A stretch of DNA of 46,824 nt. Origin: a virus. The notes under the pieces were generated by a model. That model ran no database searches and was not told the DNA's origin. It worked only from the letters and a program-made list of their open reading frames with translations. Location of the stretch: positions 1 to 46,824 of IMG/VR virus record IMGVR_UViG_3300035157_000033. The stretch is one strand, 5' to 3'. This document shows, piece by piece, positions 16,208-25,831 of the stretch (positions are counted from its first letter, which is position 1; each line of letters opens with the position of its first letter). The position numbers and the translations under genes are program-made.

Positions 16208-16365
16208 AACCTATTAGATGGGAAGCATACATTTTATTACCTTCTAATAGGTTACAGAAGGTAGAATTTTTGTCTGTATCTAATCTTAGAGAAGATGCAG
16301 AGAATGTATGTAAGGCACAGTTTGGTGTTACTGATGTAAGACAATTAAAAAGATTATGGAACTAA
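16204..16365 (+). CDS. small protein, unknown function
   Basis: 53 residues from ATG 16204, overlapping the pcyA stop (ATGA). It starts with a beta-like RWEAYILLPSNR and ends with VRQLKRLWN. The end overlaps the NifU-like start by 10 bases. Not recognised. Confidence 0.55.
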   Translation: MKPIRWEAYILLPSNRLQKVEFLSVSNLREDAENVCKAQFGVTDVRQLKRLWN

Positions 16366-16595
16366 ATGATTTAAACGTTAACAACGTACTTAACGAGATA
16401 CGTCCTTTCATTGAAGCAGATGGAGGATACCTTGAATATGTTGCAATAGATTACCTTAAAGAGGGACCAATTGTAATGGTGAGATTGTTGGGTGCATGTG
16501 CAGGATGTTCTATGAGTGCTCAGACTATGACTATGGGTATCGAACGTTTAGTTAAAGAAAGATTTCCTGAAGTAACACAGGTAGTATCAGTATAA
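16356..16595 (+). CDS. NifU C-terminal-domain Fe-S scaffold protein
   Basis: 79 residues corresponding to a stand-alone NifU C-terminal (Nfu) domain: IRPFIEADGGYLEYVAID followed by LLGACAGCSMS with the CXXC pair Cys48/Cys51 that holds a transient Fe-S cluster. Nfu proteins deliver clusters to apo-proteins. In this gene run the ferredoxin is an obvious client; the Cys-rich proteins at 29808 and 35911 could be others, though that is speculative. It is the last gene of the auxiliary block, and its end carries the next late promoter. Confidence 0.88.
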   Translation: MELNDLNVNNVLNEIRPFIEADGGYLEYVAIDYLKEGPIVMVRLLGACAGCSMSAQTMTMGIERLVKERFPEVTQVVSV

Positions 16596-16598
16596 ATA
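16591..16598 (+). promoter_or_regulatory. T4-type late promoter, exact consensus
   Basis: TATAAATA overlaps the NifU-like stop and lies 27 bases before the structural gene at 16626. It marks the return from the auxiliary block to late genes. Confidence 0.75.
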
Positions 16599-16625
16599 GA
16601 TCTGTAGGAAAACGTATGATGATTC

Positions 16626-17948
16626 GTGGCAACTAAGAAGATTTCACAACTGGAAACGATTTCGGACGCTAACCTGTCGGGAGAAGCGATTCTTCCTGTT
16701 GTGGTGTCTGACCCATTGATTCCTAATAGAAAAGCAAAAGTTAATCAGTTGTTTAGAGGAGTATCGCAAGGTACAAAAGCAGCACCAGGTATAGCTTTTG
16801 ATTTGGACAGAGACACTGGTTTCTATCAAACAGCATACGATCAATTGGGTATCGCATTTGGTGATGGTGGTTTCTATTGTTCTCGTATTGATAACGGTAA
16901 CAGTAGCACATCATTATACATTACTGCACAAGATGACGTTGCAACCAATACTGATATTGTTCTCGCACCGAAAGGTACGGGTGCTGTTAAAGTAACGGGA
17001 CAATTCTTGATGGAAGATGGATCTTTCATATTGGAAGATGCACAAGGACCAAAAGCAAGATTTGAAGTAAGTAATGTTGGTACTGGTACTAATACCAGAA
17101 TCATGACATTACCTGCTATTACCTCTGGTAACGGTACTACACTTGTTGGTGCTGATACACAACAAACATTGACTAACAAAACTATTCTTATTAATGAGAA
17201 TAACTTTGTTATCGTTGACGGGACTGAAGAAGCAATTTTCCAGATTAACTGGGCAACTACTTCAGGTGCTCGTCGTTCTTATTTCTTACCTGATGCTGGA
17301 TCAGTAACTACAACTTCTGAACCAACTGCTACATCATCTACTTTACTTGATACTAAGGCAGAACAAACTGCATTAAGCAAGACTTTCGTTAATTTGAAAC
17401 TTGCTGCTAACGCAGAGTCTGCAACAGCATCTGTTCAGTGGAATACTGATGCAGTAACCTCTAACAGGATTATAACAATGCCTGATCAGAGTGGTACTGT
17501 TGTAATGGAAGATACTACTCAGATTATGAGTAACAAAAGTATCAAGGCATTACAACTTGCAGATACAACTGATGTAACTAAAAAGATTACATTTGATGTA
17601 AGTAATCAGAACACATTATCTAATGAGAGTTTTCAGGTTCCTCCAACCAATAACCTAAATAGATCTGGTAACCATAACGTAATAGTTACTGAAAGAGGCG
17701 ACCAAGGGTTATACTATAAATCAATGTATAACATGTCGTTGAAAGATTCAACTAATGTCGCTGCATCAGTTGTTCTTTCTGCTGAAGGGATCACTGGTCC
17801 TCGAACTATTAAGTTCCCAGATGCTGATGCTACACTATTGTCTACTGAAAACGTAACTCTTGAAGATGTTACATTTGGTGCTGGTATTGGAGCAAACAAC
17901 CTTACTGGGTTAACAAGACAACAACAATTCTTTTACGCTGGATTCTAA
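16626..17948 (+). CDS. virion structural / fibre protein
   Basis: 440 residues from GTG 16626 (the nearby ATGs are out of frame or stop at once). The N-terminus KKISQLE..LPVVV...KVNQLF is typical of proteins that attach fibres to the tail. It is followed by GTKAAPGIAFDLDRDTGFY and repeated Thr/Asn-rich beta segments including TLTNKTI and MSNKSI, which look like fibre-shaft repeats. Cyanophages carry similar structural proteins here. The exact location in the particle is not determined. Confidence 0.65.
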   Translation: MATKKISQLETISDANLSGEAILPVVVSDPLIPNRKAKVNQLFRGVSQGTKAAPGIAFDLDRDTGFYQTAYDQLGIAFGDGGFYCSRIDNGNSSTSLYITAQDDVATNTDIVLAPKGTGAVKVTGQFLMEDGSFILEDAQGPKARFEVSNVGTGTNTRIMTLPAITSGNGTTLVGADTQQTLTNKTILINENNFVIVDGTEEAIFQINWATTSGARRSYFLPDAGSVTTTSEPTATSSTLLDTKAEQTALSKTFVNLKLAANAESATASVQWNTDAVTSNRIITMPDQSGTVVMEDTTQIMSNKSIKALQLADTTDVTKKITFDVSNQNTLSNESFQVPPTNNLNRSGNHNVIVTERGDQGLYYKSMYNMSLKDSTNVAASVVLSAEGITGPRTIKFPDADATLLSTENVTLEDVTFGAGIGANNLTGLTRQQQFFYAGF

Positions 17949-17954
17949 TTAACA

Positions 17955-19442
17955 ATGGCAGATCAAGGACTCTTAGCACAAGCGAAACCTGCAGGTACGA
18001 CGAACACAGTCCTGTATGCTGCACCTATTGACGCTTCCGCAAGTGCTATATTAAATATTGCAAACGATGGATCGGCATCCCAATGGGATCTCGCTCTTAA
18101 AGATTATGATCAAAAATTAACTTTAGATGCATCAACTTATGCATTACATAAAGGTGATATAGTTTCAGGATATAGGGTAAATCTTAACACTCCTGTACCT
18201 GCTGCTGCAACATTAGCAGGTAGTACATTATTAACATCAACGACTGGAGAAAAGTCGTTTAAGTTTGAATCGTATTACATTGCACCATATACAGAAATAT
18301 TCGTAAAAACATTTGCTATTCGTCAGATAACATTAGAATCAGTTAGTGGTACTCCCGCAATTGGAGAGACTATAGTTAAGGGAAGTGGTGGTAATACAGC
18401 AACAGCAACAATATATGCAGCAGCAGTAGGATCTGGTACAACTAATGTTTATATCGGACCTACAACACTTGCTGGATCTGGAGCAGAATTTGTTGCAGGT
18501 GATTCTGTAACTGCATCTGGTGGTGCTACTGGTACTATTGCATCTGGTGGTGTTGGTACAGCAAATAATGAATTTGCTTTCTCAACTACAACTGCTGGTG
18601 GTACATATGACCTTTACTTAGGTACTACGTTCACAGTATTTGGTGACAGAGCATATCGCTTCAACGTTGCTGATGCTTCAATGAGTGGTAGAGATTTCCA
18701 TATATCTACTACTGTTAATGGTGAGTGGGGTCCTGATGGTACATTTGGTAACTCTGATGATGGTACTGAATATACTACTGGTAAAACGACCAATGGTACT
18801 GCTGGATCCAGTGGTGCGTATGTTCAATATGATCTTTCAGCGAATTCCACTTTATCATCAAGTTATTACTTCTATGATGGTGGTACTGGTACTGCTGCTA
18901 ATGCTAACTATGGTGGATCAGATCGTCTACTAACAACTTCAACTGAATATTCATATGATTCATTATATGTTTATGACATTGAGGGAGATTGGTCAGGTGG
19001 TTCAGATCAGTTCACTCATAGTGGTACAACATATACAGTATCTTCTGTAACTGCTGGTCCTTATGGATACATCCGTAGTTATAGCGGTACAACTGCATAT
19101 GTTGTCAAGGGTACTAACTCTGCTGATTTTGCAGGTACTGATACTTTCAGGGATAATCCGAAAGTTGGTTCTACTACAAGGAATACGGTAACTGTAAGTA
19201 GTGTTGGTGTTGCAACTGCTGCTGTAGAGGCATCAAACTATCTCTATATTAATAATGATAATGCTGCAAATAATGTAATTAAGATTACCTCTCTGGTAAT
19301 TGGACCTGGTGAGCGATTGGTTGTAGAAAGTAATTCACAAAACAATATCTTTAGTTTGATTGGTTTTGAGGATACTGCTGCATCCTTTACTACAAGAGTC
19401 TTCGATCCTGCTGCTACAGTTGGTGGCGGTGGTTCAGGTTAG
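17955..19442 (+). CDS. virion structural protein, beta-rich
   Basis: 495 residues, rich in Gly, Thr, Ala and Ser, and almost free of Lys-rich segments. The N-terminal ~150 residues form a compact module (LLAQAKPAGTTNTVLYAAP). The middle holds low-complexity GGTYDL-, GATGTIASGG-type strands, and the end returns to ITSLVIGPGERLVVES. The composition and position suit a fibre or decoration protein. No specific family is recognised. Confidence 0.6.
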   Translation: MADQGLLAQAKPAGTTNTVLYAAPIDASASAILNIANDGSASQWDLALKDYDQKLTLDASTYALHKGDIVSGYRVNLNTPVPAAATLAGSTLLTSTTGEKSFKFESYYIAPYTEIFVKTFAIRQITLESVSGTPAIGETIVKGSGGNTATATIYAAAVGSGTTNVYIGPTTLAGSGAEFVAGDSVTASGGATGTIASGGVGTANNEFAFSTTTAGGTYDLYLGTTFTVFGDRAYRFNVADASMSGRDFHISTTVNGEWGPDGTFGNSDDGTEYTTGKTTNGTAGSSGAYVQYDLSANSTLSSSYYFYDGGTGTAANANYGGSDRLLTTSTEYSYDSLYVYDIEGDWSGGSDQFTHSGTTYTVSSVTAGPYGYIRSYSGTTAYVVKGTNSADFAGTDTFRDNPKVGSTTRNTVTVSSVGVATAAVEASNYLYINNDNAANNVIKITSLVIGPGERLVVESNSQNNIFSLIGFEDTAASFTTRVFDPAATVGGGGSG

Positions 19443-19450
19443 ATTCCATC

Positions 19451-19459
19451 AATAAATAA
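19451..19459 (+). promoter_or_regulatory. T4-type late promoter
   Basis: AATAAATAA lies 21 bases upstream of the ATG at 19481; a second variant TAAATAG follows at 19471. Confidence 0.55.
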
Positions 19460-19480
19460 CTAAAAGCACGTAAATAGGTA

Positions 19481-22400
19481 ATGTCACTAACTAGGTTAAA
19501 GAATATTATTACGTCCCGTACGGGACGTATTATCTACGTCAACCCAGACGACTTTGATGCTTCTGATGCGATTGACAACAGAGGTAACTCTGCTTTGCGT
19601 CCATTTAAGACGTTGCAACGTGCCTTTTTAGAAGTAGCAAGATTTTCATATAGAGTTGGTTTAAGTAATGACGAATTTGATGCATTCAGCATCATGTTAT
19701 ATCCTGCTGAATATCAGATAGACAATAGACCTGGTGAAGTTTTATATACCAATGTTCCACCTATTGACTCTAACTCAAACTTAGATTTAACATCTGCAAA
19801 TAACGTATTATATAAGTATAACTCAACCGAAGGAGGCGTTATCGTTCCCAGAGGTTGTTCTGTTGTTGGATTAGACTTACGTCGTACTAAGATACGACCA
19901 ATGTATATACCTTATCCTACAACATATGCTGCAAAAGGTATTAACACTGAAGCACAAATTCCTCCTACTACCGCAATCTTCAAGGTAACTGGTGGTACTT
20001 ACTTCTGGCAGTTCTCATTCTTTGATGGTATTGAAGAGGGGGTCTACTTTAAACCCGATAGTGTTGAGACTATACCTCCAAAATTTTCCCACCATAGATT
20101 GACCTGTTTTGAGTTTGCAGACGGTTTAAATCCTTTATCATCACTAATATCTGACGGAACTGTACCTAATGCAGATTATTCTGCTGTTCCTAATATTCTA
20201 ACAAGAACAGACTTAGACATATATTATCAGAAGGTATCTAAAGCATTCGCTACTATACCTGATACATCTGGTGATCCTTCAACAGACCAATTACAGGCAA
20301 GAGTAGAAGAAAACAGAATCGTTGGTCCTATTTCTGATGAATACAGAGTCTTACAAATCACAAGAAATGGTCAAACTGCGACAGCAGTTACTGTTGACGA
20401 ATTCGACAACCCAAGAGATCACGGTTTCTCTGTTGGCGTTAACATTAATATATCTGGTGTTACAGGGTCAACGGGACCACAATCCGAAGTTGATGCGACA
20501 GTGTATAACGGATCTTTCACCGTCACTTCAGCATCAGGTAACGTCTTTACTTATCAGATGGCAAGTGAACCTACAGGAAATGCTGTAGGTACTAACATTA
20601 CGGTTAAGACTGAGATTGATACTGTTGACTCAGCATCACCATACGCATTCAACCTATCACTAAGAAGTGTGTGGGGTATGAATGGTATGCATGCAAACGG
20701 TGCTAAAGCAACTGGTTTCAAATCAATGGTTGTGGCACAGTTTACTGGACTATCACTACAAAAAGATGACAGAGCATTCGTTAGATATAACGCATCAACT
20801 GGTAACTATGATGTAGCAACTGCTGGTGATGGTGCTCACTTAGACGGTTTCGCTGAATACCGTAAAGGTTGGGGACACATGCACATTAGAGCATCGGATG
20901 ATGCTTTCATTCAGGCAGTTTCTGTGTTCGCTGTTGGATACTTTGCACACTTCTCTGCATTCAGAGGTGCTGACATGTCTATTACTAACAGTAATAGTAA
21001 CTTTGGTAGTATCGCACTTAGGTCTGCTGGATTTAAAGCAAAAGCATTCTCTAAAGATAAGGCAGGTGCTATAACTCATATCATTCCACCTAAAGCACTT
21101 AATGTTATTTCAACTACTGCTACAGGTGTTAATGGATCATCAACAATTACACTTACTAATGATGGATCTATCAACGGTGTTATTGAAGGTGTAGCAGTTT
21201 ATGGTACAGGTATTGCTACAGGAGCAACAGTTGGTTCAGTTAATACTAATACAAGAGTTGTTACTCTGACAGGTACTAACACTGCAACTATTAATGGTAA
21301 TGTAATATTTGGTGAAGAAACTTCTGTTAACTGGGTTAACATTGATATATCAAGAACTAAAACAATTAACGCTGCATTAGCAGGTCAGGGTGGTACTCCT
21401 GGAACAAGATTGTACTTATATGGTTATACAACTCAAGCATCACCACCAACAACAAGAGTACAGGGTTATACAATCGGTGCAAGACAAGATGGTACTGGTT
21501 CATCTGCTATAGCAGATAAGATTAACTGTCTATTAGTTGCTCAAGGTGCAACTGCTGCAAGTGTTCATTATGCAAGTATATCACCTTATGGTCCAAGTGT
21601 ATCTGGATTAGATGCTGGTGCTGCTGGTTCTCCTATTCAGTATGATGCTGCAACATATACAATTAATGGTGCACCAAACTCAGTAGGTGGTTGGTATCTA
21701 TCTGTTAATGCTACAAATAACACAATATATACTACTCTATCTACTAATACTACCTACAATACAGTTAACTTTACACCAACTACATTCCTTAATAGAATAC
21801 CTGACCCAAGAGACTTGGATGACAGAACTTATCGTGTAAGGTATGTAATTGATAAGGATAAGACTAATCCATTACCAAGAGATCCTATCTCTGGTTATGT
21901 ATTACAACCATTGAACACTGATACTACTGCATATAAGTTAGGTAAGTGTTATTACATCTATAATATTGAAGTTGTTCAACCATTTGAAAGAGGTGTCAAG
22001 GATGGTATCTATTATATTACCTTCTTATGTGCATCTATAGCACCTTCAACTTCTAACTTCAATGACAGATTCTTCTCACAAAACGTCAATGAGGTTTATC
22101 CTACGTTTGATAGAGATAACCCCATTGCTGACCCTCTTTCTGCTCTGTCTGTTGCCGATAACCAAACTATTGGATTGGTAAATTCAACTGATGGTGCATC
22201 ACCAACTCCTAATTTAGATCCTAAGAGATCTATTACTAAGGAAGCAATTGAATTCTTATTAGAAGATACTGGTTGGAGTCAACCAGGTACTACACCTAAC
22301 TATGATTCAGTTAATAAGAGATTGTCTAACGTTGAATTAACTGCACGGGCAGGAGATGAAGAAACCCGTAAGATACAAATTAGATCTAATAATGATGGTA

Positions 22401-23443
22401 CTGTAGCACCGATTAACGTAGAGTTTAGACGACACTCAATTCTAAGATCAGGTAACCATACGTTTGAATATCTTGGTTTTGGACCAGGTAACTACAGTAC
22501 AGCGTTCCCTCAGACTCAGGTTGAGACACTATCTGCAAACCAAGTTAGATATTCTCAGTCTATTAAAGAAGAAGCAGGAGTTGCGTTCTACTCAGGACTT
22601 AACTCTCAAGGTGATCTATACATTGGTAACCAGGTTATTAACCCAGTTACAGGTCAGATCACAAGTGAAGACGTTGCACAGTTAAACGTTGTTGGTGAAG
22701 AAAATACTACGATTGAAACCTTCTCTGAATTGGTACTAACAGATAAACTAACCGTAATTGGTGGTGCATCTAACCAGTTAGAATCAATCTTTGCAGGTCC
22801 AGTTACATTCCAAGGATTAACTACCTTTACAGGTCAATTACAATCTAAGAGAATATCTTACTTCAACCAAGATGGTACTGTAATTAAGCAGACATTACTT
22901 GCACCAGAGTTAGCAACTGGATTACCAGACTTCTCTAATATACCTTGGTATACAACACCTGCTGATGGTGACTTAGTTTATAATATCAACTGGACTCCAG
23001 GTAAATCACTTGGTTGGATATACTATAACCAAGTATGGAAAGAGTTTGGTTTAACTGATACTGGACAAATTAATATTGAAACCTTTAGTGGTAATCAACA
23101 TATTGGTTTAGGTACTGCACCTAACTCTTCTTATAAAGTTAATGTACTTGGTTCTGTAAGAATAGATGGTGACCTTGTTGGTACTGGTCGAGGTGTTGTA
23201 GGTTCAGACAAATATATCACTAAGTCCTACACTGGTAATGGTACTCAATTAACGTTTGCTGTTACTACATATAGTGGAGGTATCAAACACTCTGATGATT
23301 CACTCTTAGTATTCTTAAATGGTGTAGCACAAATAGCAGGAACTAATTATACAGTTGATGCAAACGGTGCTAACGTTGTATTCTCTTCTGGAGATGCACC
23401 ACTATCATCTGATACTGTTCACATCTTAGAACTACCTATCTAA
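19481..23443 (+). CDS. giant fibre-like virion protein, probable beta-helix
   Basis: 1320 residues. The N-terminus contains GRIIYVNPDDFDA and ALRPFKTLQRAFLEVA, the type of segment that opens right-handed beta-helices in tail spikes and fibres. Around residues 460-560 there are regularly spaced strands (FIQAVSVFAVGYFAHFSAFRG, then SITNSNSNFGSIALRS) consistent with helix rungs. The last ~150 residues include an ITKSYTGNGTQLTFAV segment. It probably forms a long fibre or baseplate-attached spike. No catalytic motif is seen. The next gene begins 4 bases after its stop. Confidence 0.6.
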   Translation: MSLTRLKNIITSRTGRIIYVNPDDFDASDAIDNRGNSALRPFKTLQRAFLEVARFSYRVGLSNDEFDAFSIMLYPAEYQIDNRPGEVLYTNVPPIDSNSNLDLTSANNVLYKYNSTEGGVIVPRGCSVVGLDLRRTKIRPMYIPYPTTYAAKGINTEAQIPPTTAIFKVTGGTYFWQFSFFDGIEEGVYFKPDSVETIPPKFSHHRLTCFEFADGLNPLSSLISDGTVPNADYSAVPNILTRTDLDIYYQKVSKAFATIPDTSGDPSTDQLQARVEENRIVGPISDEYRVLQITRNGQTATAVTVDEFDNPRDHGFSVGVNINISGVTGSTGPQSEVDATVYNGSFTVTSASGNVFTYQMASEPTGNAVGTNITVKTEIDTVDSASPYAFNLSLRSVWGMNGMHANGAKATGFKSMVVAQFTGLSLQKDDRAFVRYNASTGNYDVATAGDGAHLDGFAEYRKGWGHMHIRASDDAFIQAVSVFAVGYFAHFSAFRGADMSITNSNSNFGSIALRSAGFKAKAFSKDKAGAITHIIPPKALNVISTTATGVNGSSTITLTNDGSINGVIEGVAVYGTGIATGATVGSVNTNTRVVTLTGTNTATINGNVIFGEETSVNWVNIDISRTKTINAALAGQGGTPGTRLYLYGYTTQASPPTTRVQGYTIGARQDGTGSSAIADKINCLLVAQGATAASVHYASISPYGPSVSGLDAGAAGSPIQYDAATYTINGAPNSVGGWYLSVNATNNTIYTTLSTNTTYNTVNFTPTTFLNRIPDPRDLDDRTYRVRYVIDKDKTNPLPRDPISGYVLQPLNTDTTAYKLGKCYYIYNIEVVQPFERGVKDGIYYITFLCASIAPSTSNFNDRFFSQNVNEVYPTFDRDNPIADPLSALSVADNQTIGLVNSTDGASPTPNLDPKRSITKEAIEFLLEDTGWSQPGTTPNYDSVNKRLSNVELTARAGDEETRKIQIRSNNDGTVAPINVEFRRHSILRSGNHTFEYLGFGPGNYSTAFPQTQVETLSANQVRYSQSIKEEAGVAFYSGLNSQGDLYIGNQVINPVTGQITSEDVAQLNVVGEENTTIETFSELVLTDKLTVIGGASNQLESIFAGPVTFQGLTTFTGQLQSKRISYFNQDGTVIKQTLLAPELATGLPDFSNIPWYTTPADGDLVYNINWTPGKSLGWIYYNQVWKEFGLTDTGQINIETFSGNQHIGLGTAPNSSYKVNVLGSVRIDGDLVGTGRGVVGSDKYITKSYTGNGTQLTFAVTTYSGGIKHSDDSLLVFLNGVAQIAGTNYTVDANGANVVFSSGDAPLSSDTVHILELPI

Positions 23444-23447
23444 TCTC

Positions 23448-23870
23448 ATGGCAATTTCAAGAATTAGTGGAAATCAGATTTCCACCGCAACAGAAGCAAT
23501 TATAACAACTCTAAGTTTCTTAAACACTAACAGTGTTATGAGAATACCAGCAGGTACTGCTGCTCAGAGACCTACGGGTGTTAGTGTAGGAACGATAAGA
23601 TTTAATAGTGATACTGATGCTGCTGAGATATACAAGGCAGATGATGGCACTGGTAGTGCTGGATGGGCAGCAATATCTGGTGGTGGACCTGCTGTAGGAA
23701 CTGATAGTATTATAAGAACTAATGCACCAACGATTGTAGAAAATATTACGATAGGACCAACTGCTAATGGAGATGCTAAGTATACCAACGGAATGACTGC
23801 TGGTCCCGTATCTATTAATAATGGTTTTACTGTGACGATAGAAAACGGAGCATCATGGAGTATTAGATAA
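23448..23870 (+). CDS. short fibre-associated protein with GTTAQRP-type module
   Basis: 140 residues. The IPAGTAAQRPTG...GTIRFNSDTDAAEIY segment near residues 36-65 is a variant of the module (GTTAQRP followed by a short strand) that recurs in the following fibre genes. The C-terminus is a small beta-rich domain ending NGASWSIR. It probably joins or caps a fibre. The stop overlaps the next ATG (TAATG). Confidence 0.6.
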   Translation: MAISRISGNQISTATEAIITTLSFLNTNSVMRIPAGTAAQRPTGVSVGTIRFNSDTDAAEIYKADDGTGSAGWAAISGGGPAVGTDSIIRTNAPTIVENITIGPTANGDAKYTNGMTAGPVSINNGFTVTIENGASWSIR

Positions 23871-24772
23871 TGGCAGCAGGTAAGATTAACGTTGGACTTA
23901 TTGAAGGTTTATCACCTAATTTTACTGTAACAGTACCAGAAGATACTGATCTTGCGTTTAAAGGTGATAGTAGTCTTGTAATTACAGGACAAAGTTATCT
24001 TCCATTACCAAATGGTGCACCATTAGATTTTAGAAATAGAGAGATAAGTTACGGTAAGAGAAGACAACCTCAGATTGGACAGTTAAGATTTAATACATCT
24101 ACAGATAAACTGGAGATGGTATATAATGGTGTTTGGCAGGATGGAACTGGATATCCTACAGGAACATTACCTGGTGCCAGTCAGGGTGCTGCTGCTAAGT
24201 CTGGTATGGAAATATTAGAATCTGGACAACCATCTGGTACTTACTGGATTAGTCCAGGAAATTCTGGTGCATATCAAATGTATGTTGATAATTCAAGAAA
24301 TAGTGGTGGATGGGTTCTTGTTGCAACAGTTCGTACTGCAACATGTCAAGATCACATGAATCAAGGAGGTGTCCGTATCACTGGTACTCAAGGTCCAACA
24401 CTTACTAATAGTTCAACTACTAAAATGTCAGATAGTTGGATTAATGCTTTAGTTGGTGAATCAACTTATACTGGATCTACACGATACTGGATGGAAGCAA
24501 CAGGATTTAATAAGAATGTATTTATTGATAGTAATGCTACTGTTGACCTACTAAGTAGTGCATCTAATCAGAATGAAAGAACAAGGATAACACTTACTTA
24601 TGAAGGTGGTATCAGCGATAGAGGTCCGAACACTGGTACGAGAGGATTTGGTGACCACCATACTTCAGGTGGTACATATTTTGCTTGGGGTCGGCATCCA
24701 GAGTCAGGTAATAACTGCGGTTTCCGTGAAGATAGTTTAGGTGCTTCTAACGGATATCTCTGGGTTAAATAA
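23870..24772 (+). CDS. fibre tip / receptor-binding protein, fibrinogen-like domain (1 of 3)
   Basis: 300 residues. An N-terminal attachment part ends with QIGQLRFNTSTDKLEMVY. From about residue 110 the sequence resembles a fibrinogen-related domain: SGMEILESGQPSGTYWISP, YQMYVDN and GGWVLVATV, closing with DHHTSGGTYFAWGR and YLWVK. Eukaryotic and bacterial FReDs bind acetylated or other glycans, so a receptor-binding role is reasonable. The domain call is from pattern recognition and is moderately sure. Confidence 0.6.
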   Translation: MAAGKINVGLIEGLSPNFTVTVPEDTDLAFKGDSSLVITGQSYLPLPNGAPLDFRNREISYGKRRQPQIGQLRFNTSTDKLEMVYNGVWQDGTGYPTGTLPGASQGAAAKSGMEILESGQPSGTYWISPGNSGAYQMYVDNSRNSGGWVLVATVRTATCQDHMNQGGVRITGTQGPTLTNSSTTKMSDSWINALVGESTYTGSTRYWMEATGFNKNVFIDSNATVDLLSSASNQNERTRITLTYEGGISDRGPNTGTRGFGDHHTSGGTYFAWGRHPESGNNCGFREDSLGASNGYLWVK

Positions 24773-24776
24773 ATAA
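24766..24776 (+). promoter_or_regulatory. T4-type late promoter (tandem)
   Basis: TAAATAAATAA overlaps the preceding stop and lies 18 bases before ATG 24795. Confidence 0.5.
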
Positions 24777-24794
24777 AAGAAAAGTATTCATCTC

Positions 24795-25829
24795 ATGAGT
24801 AAAATTGTCGTAAGTGGTCTTGGTGGGATTGCTCAAACAATTGGACAAGTAACTGTTAATTCTGGTCATACACTCCAGGTTAACGGCAATGTTTACCATG
24901 ATGGGTATGGTGCTGTTAGACTACCATCAGGAACAACAGGTCAACGTCCAGGTAGTCCTCAAGCAGGATACATGAGGTGGAACACTAGTACTCTTTCGGT
25001 AGAAGTATATACAGGTAGTACTTGGAAAGAATTTGGATCTGAAGATGGATCAGCAGGATCTCCATTTACAACAATGGCGAATATTGCATCTGCAAACCCA
25101 GGTAATGGAATATTTTATATTAATTTAGATGGTGGAGGAGCAGAACAGGCATATGTTTTCAAGGATACTAATAGTAAGTATTGGGTAGGAGTAGCATCAA
25201 TAGCAGATGATACTAATCACGGAACTTATACTGGTGGTAGTGATAGTTGGTATGGTAACTGGTCTAATACAACTACATTTGGATCAATAAACAGTTGGAT
25301 GCAAACTGATTGGAAGTCCAGACACTATCATGCATGGAATGGTGCTAATGATGTATTGATTATGCAAGGGTGGTCTACTTCTGGTACACCATACGATCAA
25401 TCTACTGAAGTAGCATACATAAATGGGTGCTTTACTAATAGAGGTGGTAACATGAAAAACATGTTTGAATCTCATATTAGTTTAGCAAATCATGGTAATA
25501 TTGGTGGTACTGAAATAGGTGGCATGACCTTCTTAAAAGGAAGTGCAAGTGCCTCAGACAATAGATATAGACCATCTTCTCGTGGTGAGTTAGATCCTAA
25601 TAATGTCTGGCATTTATCACCCGCTAATTGTGAAAACTATACTTTCAGTATGATTAATGCTCTTGGATGTTCATCTAATGGATGTAACGTTGAGCACCAT
25701 GCTTGGGTAGGTAATACTAATAATAACTACTCTGAACAAAATTTCCCAGAACCAAACTGGTCTGGATCATGGGGTATTAATAATCCTGGTGGTCAAAATC
25801 ACATGTATTGGTTGTTTTTCTATCACTAA
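24795..25829 (+). CDS. receptor-binding protein, fibrinogen-like domain (2 of 3)
   Basis: 344 residues. The N-terminus MSKIVVSGLGGIAQ is followed by the LPSGTTGQRPGSPQAGYMRWN module (about residues 39-59). Then comes a diverged FReD-like region: GNGIFYINLDGGGAEQAYVF, a Trp/Asn/Gly-rich body and a terminal NHMYWLFFYH. The N-terminal module is shared with the next gene and the tip domain differs, which fits alternative tips on a common attachment. The fibrinogen-like assignment is weaker than for its neighbours. Confidence 0.5.
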   Translation: MSKIVVSGLGGIAQTIGQVTVNSGHTLQVNGNVYHDGYGAVRLPSGTTGQRPGSPQAGYMRWNTSTLSVEVYTGSTWKEFGSEDGSAGSPFTTMANIASANPGNGIFYINLDGGGAEQAYVFKDTNSKYWVGVASIADDTNHGTYTGGSDSWYGNWSNTTTFGSINSWMQTDWKSRHYHAWNGANDVLIMQGWSTSGTPYDQSTEVAYINGCFTNRGGNMKNMFESHISLANHGNIGGTEIGGMTFLKGSASASDNRYRPSSRGELDPNNVWHLSPANCENYTFSMINALGCSSNGCNVEHHAWVGNTNNNYSEQNFPEPNWSGSWGINNPGGQNHMYWLFFYH

Positions 25830-25831
25830 CT

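Noticed and set aside
16874-17179. 101-residue minus-strand open frame
   Set aside because: It lies wholly within a convincing structural gene. All other credible genes in the window are on the + strand.
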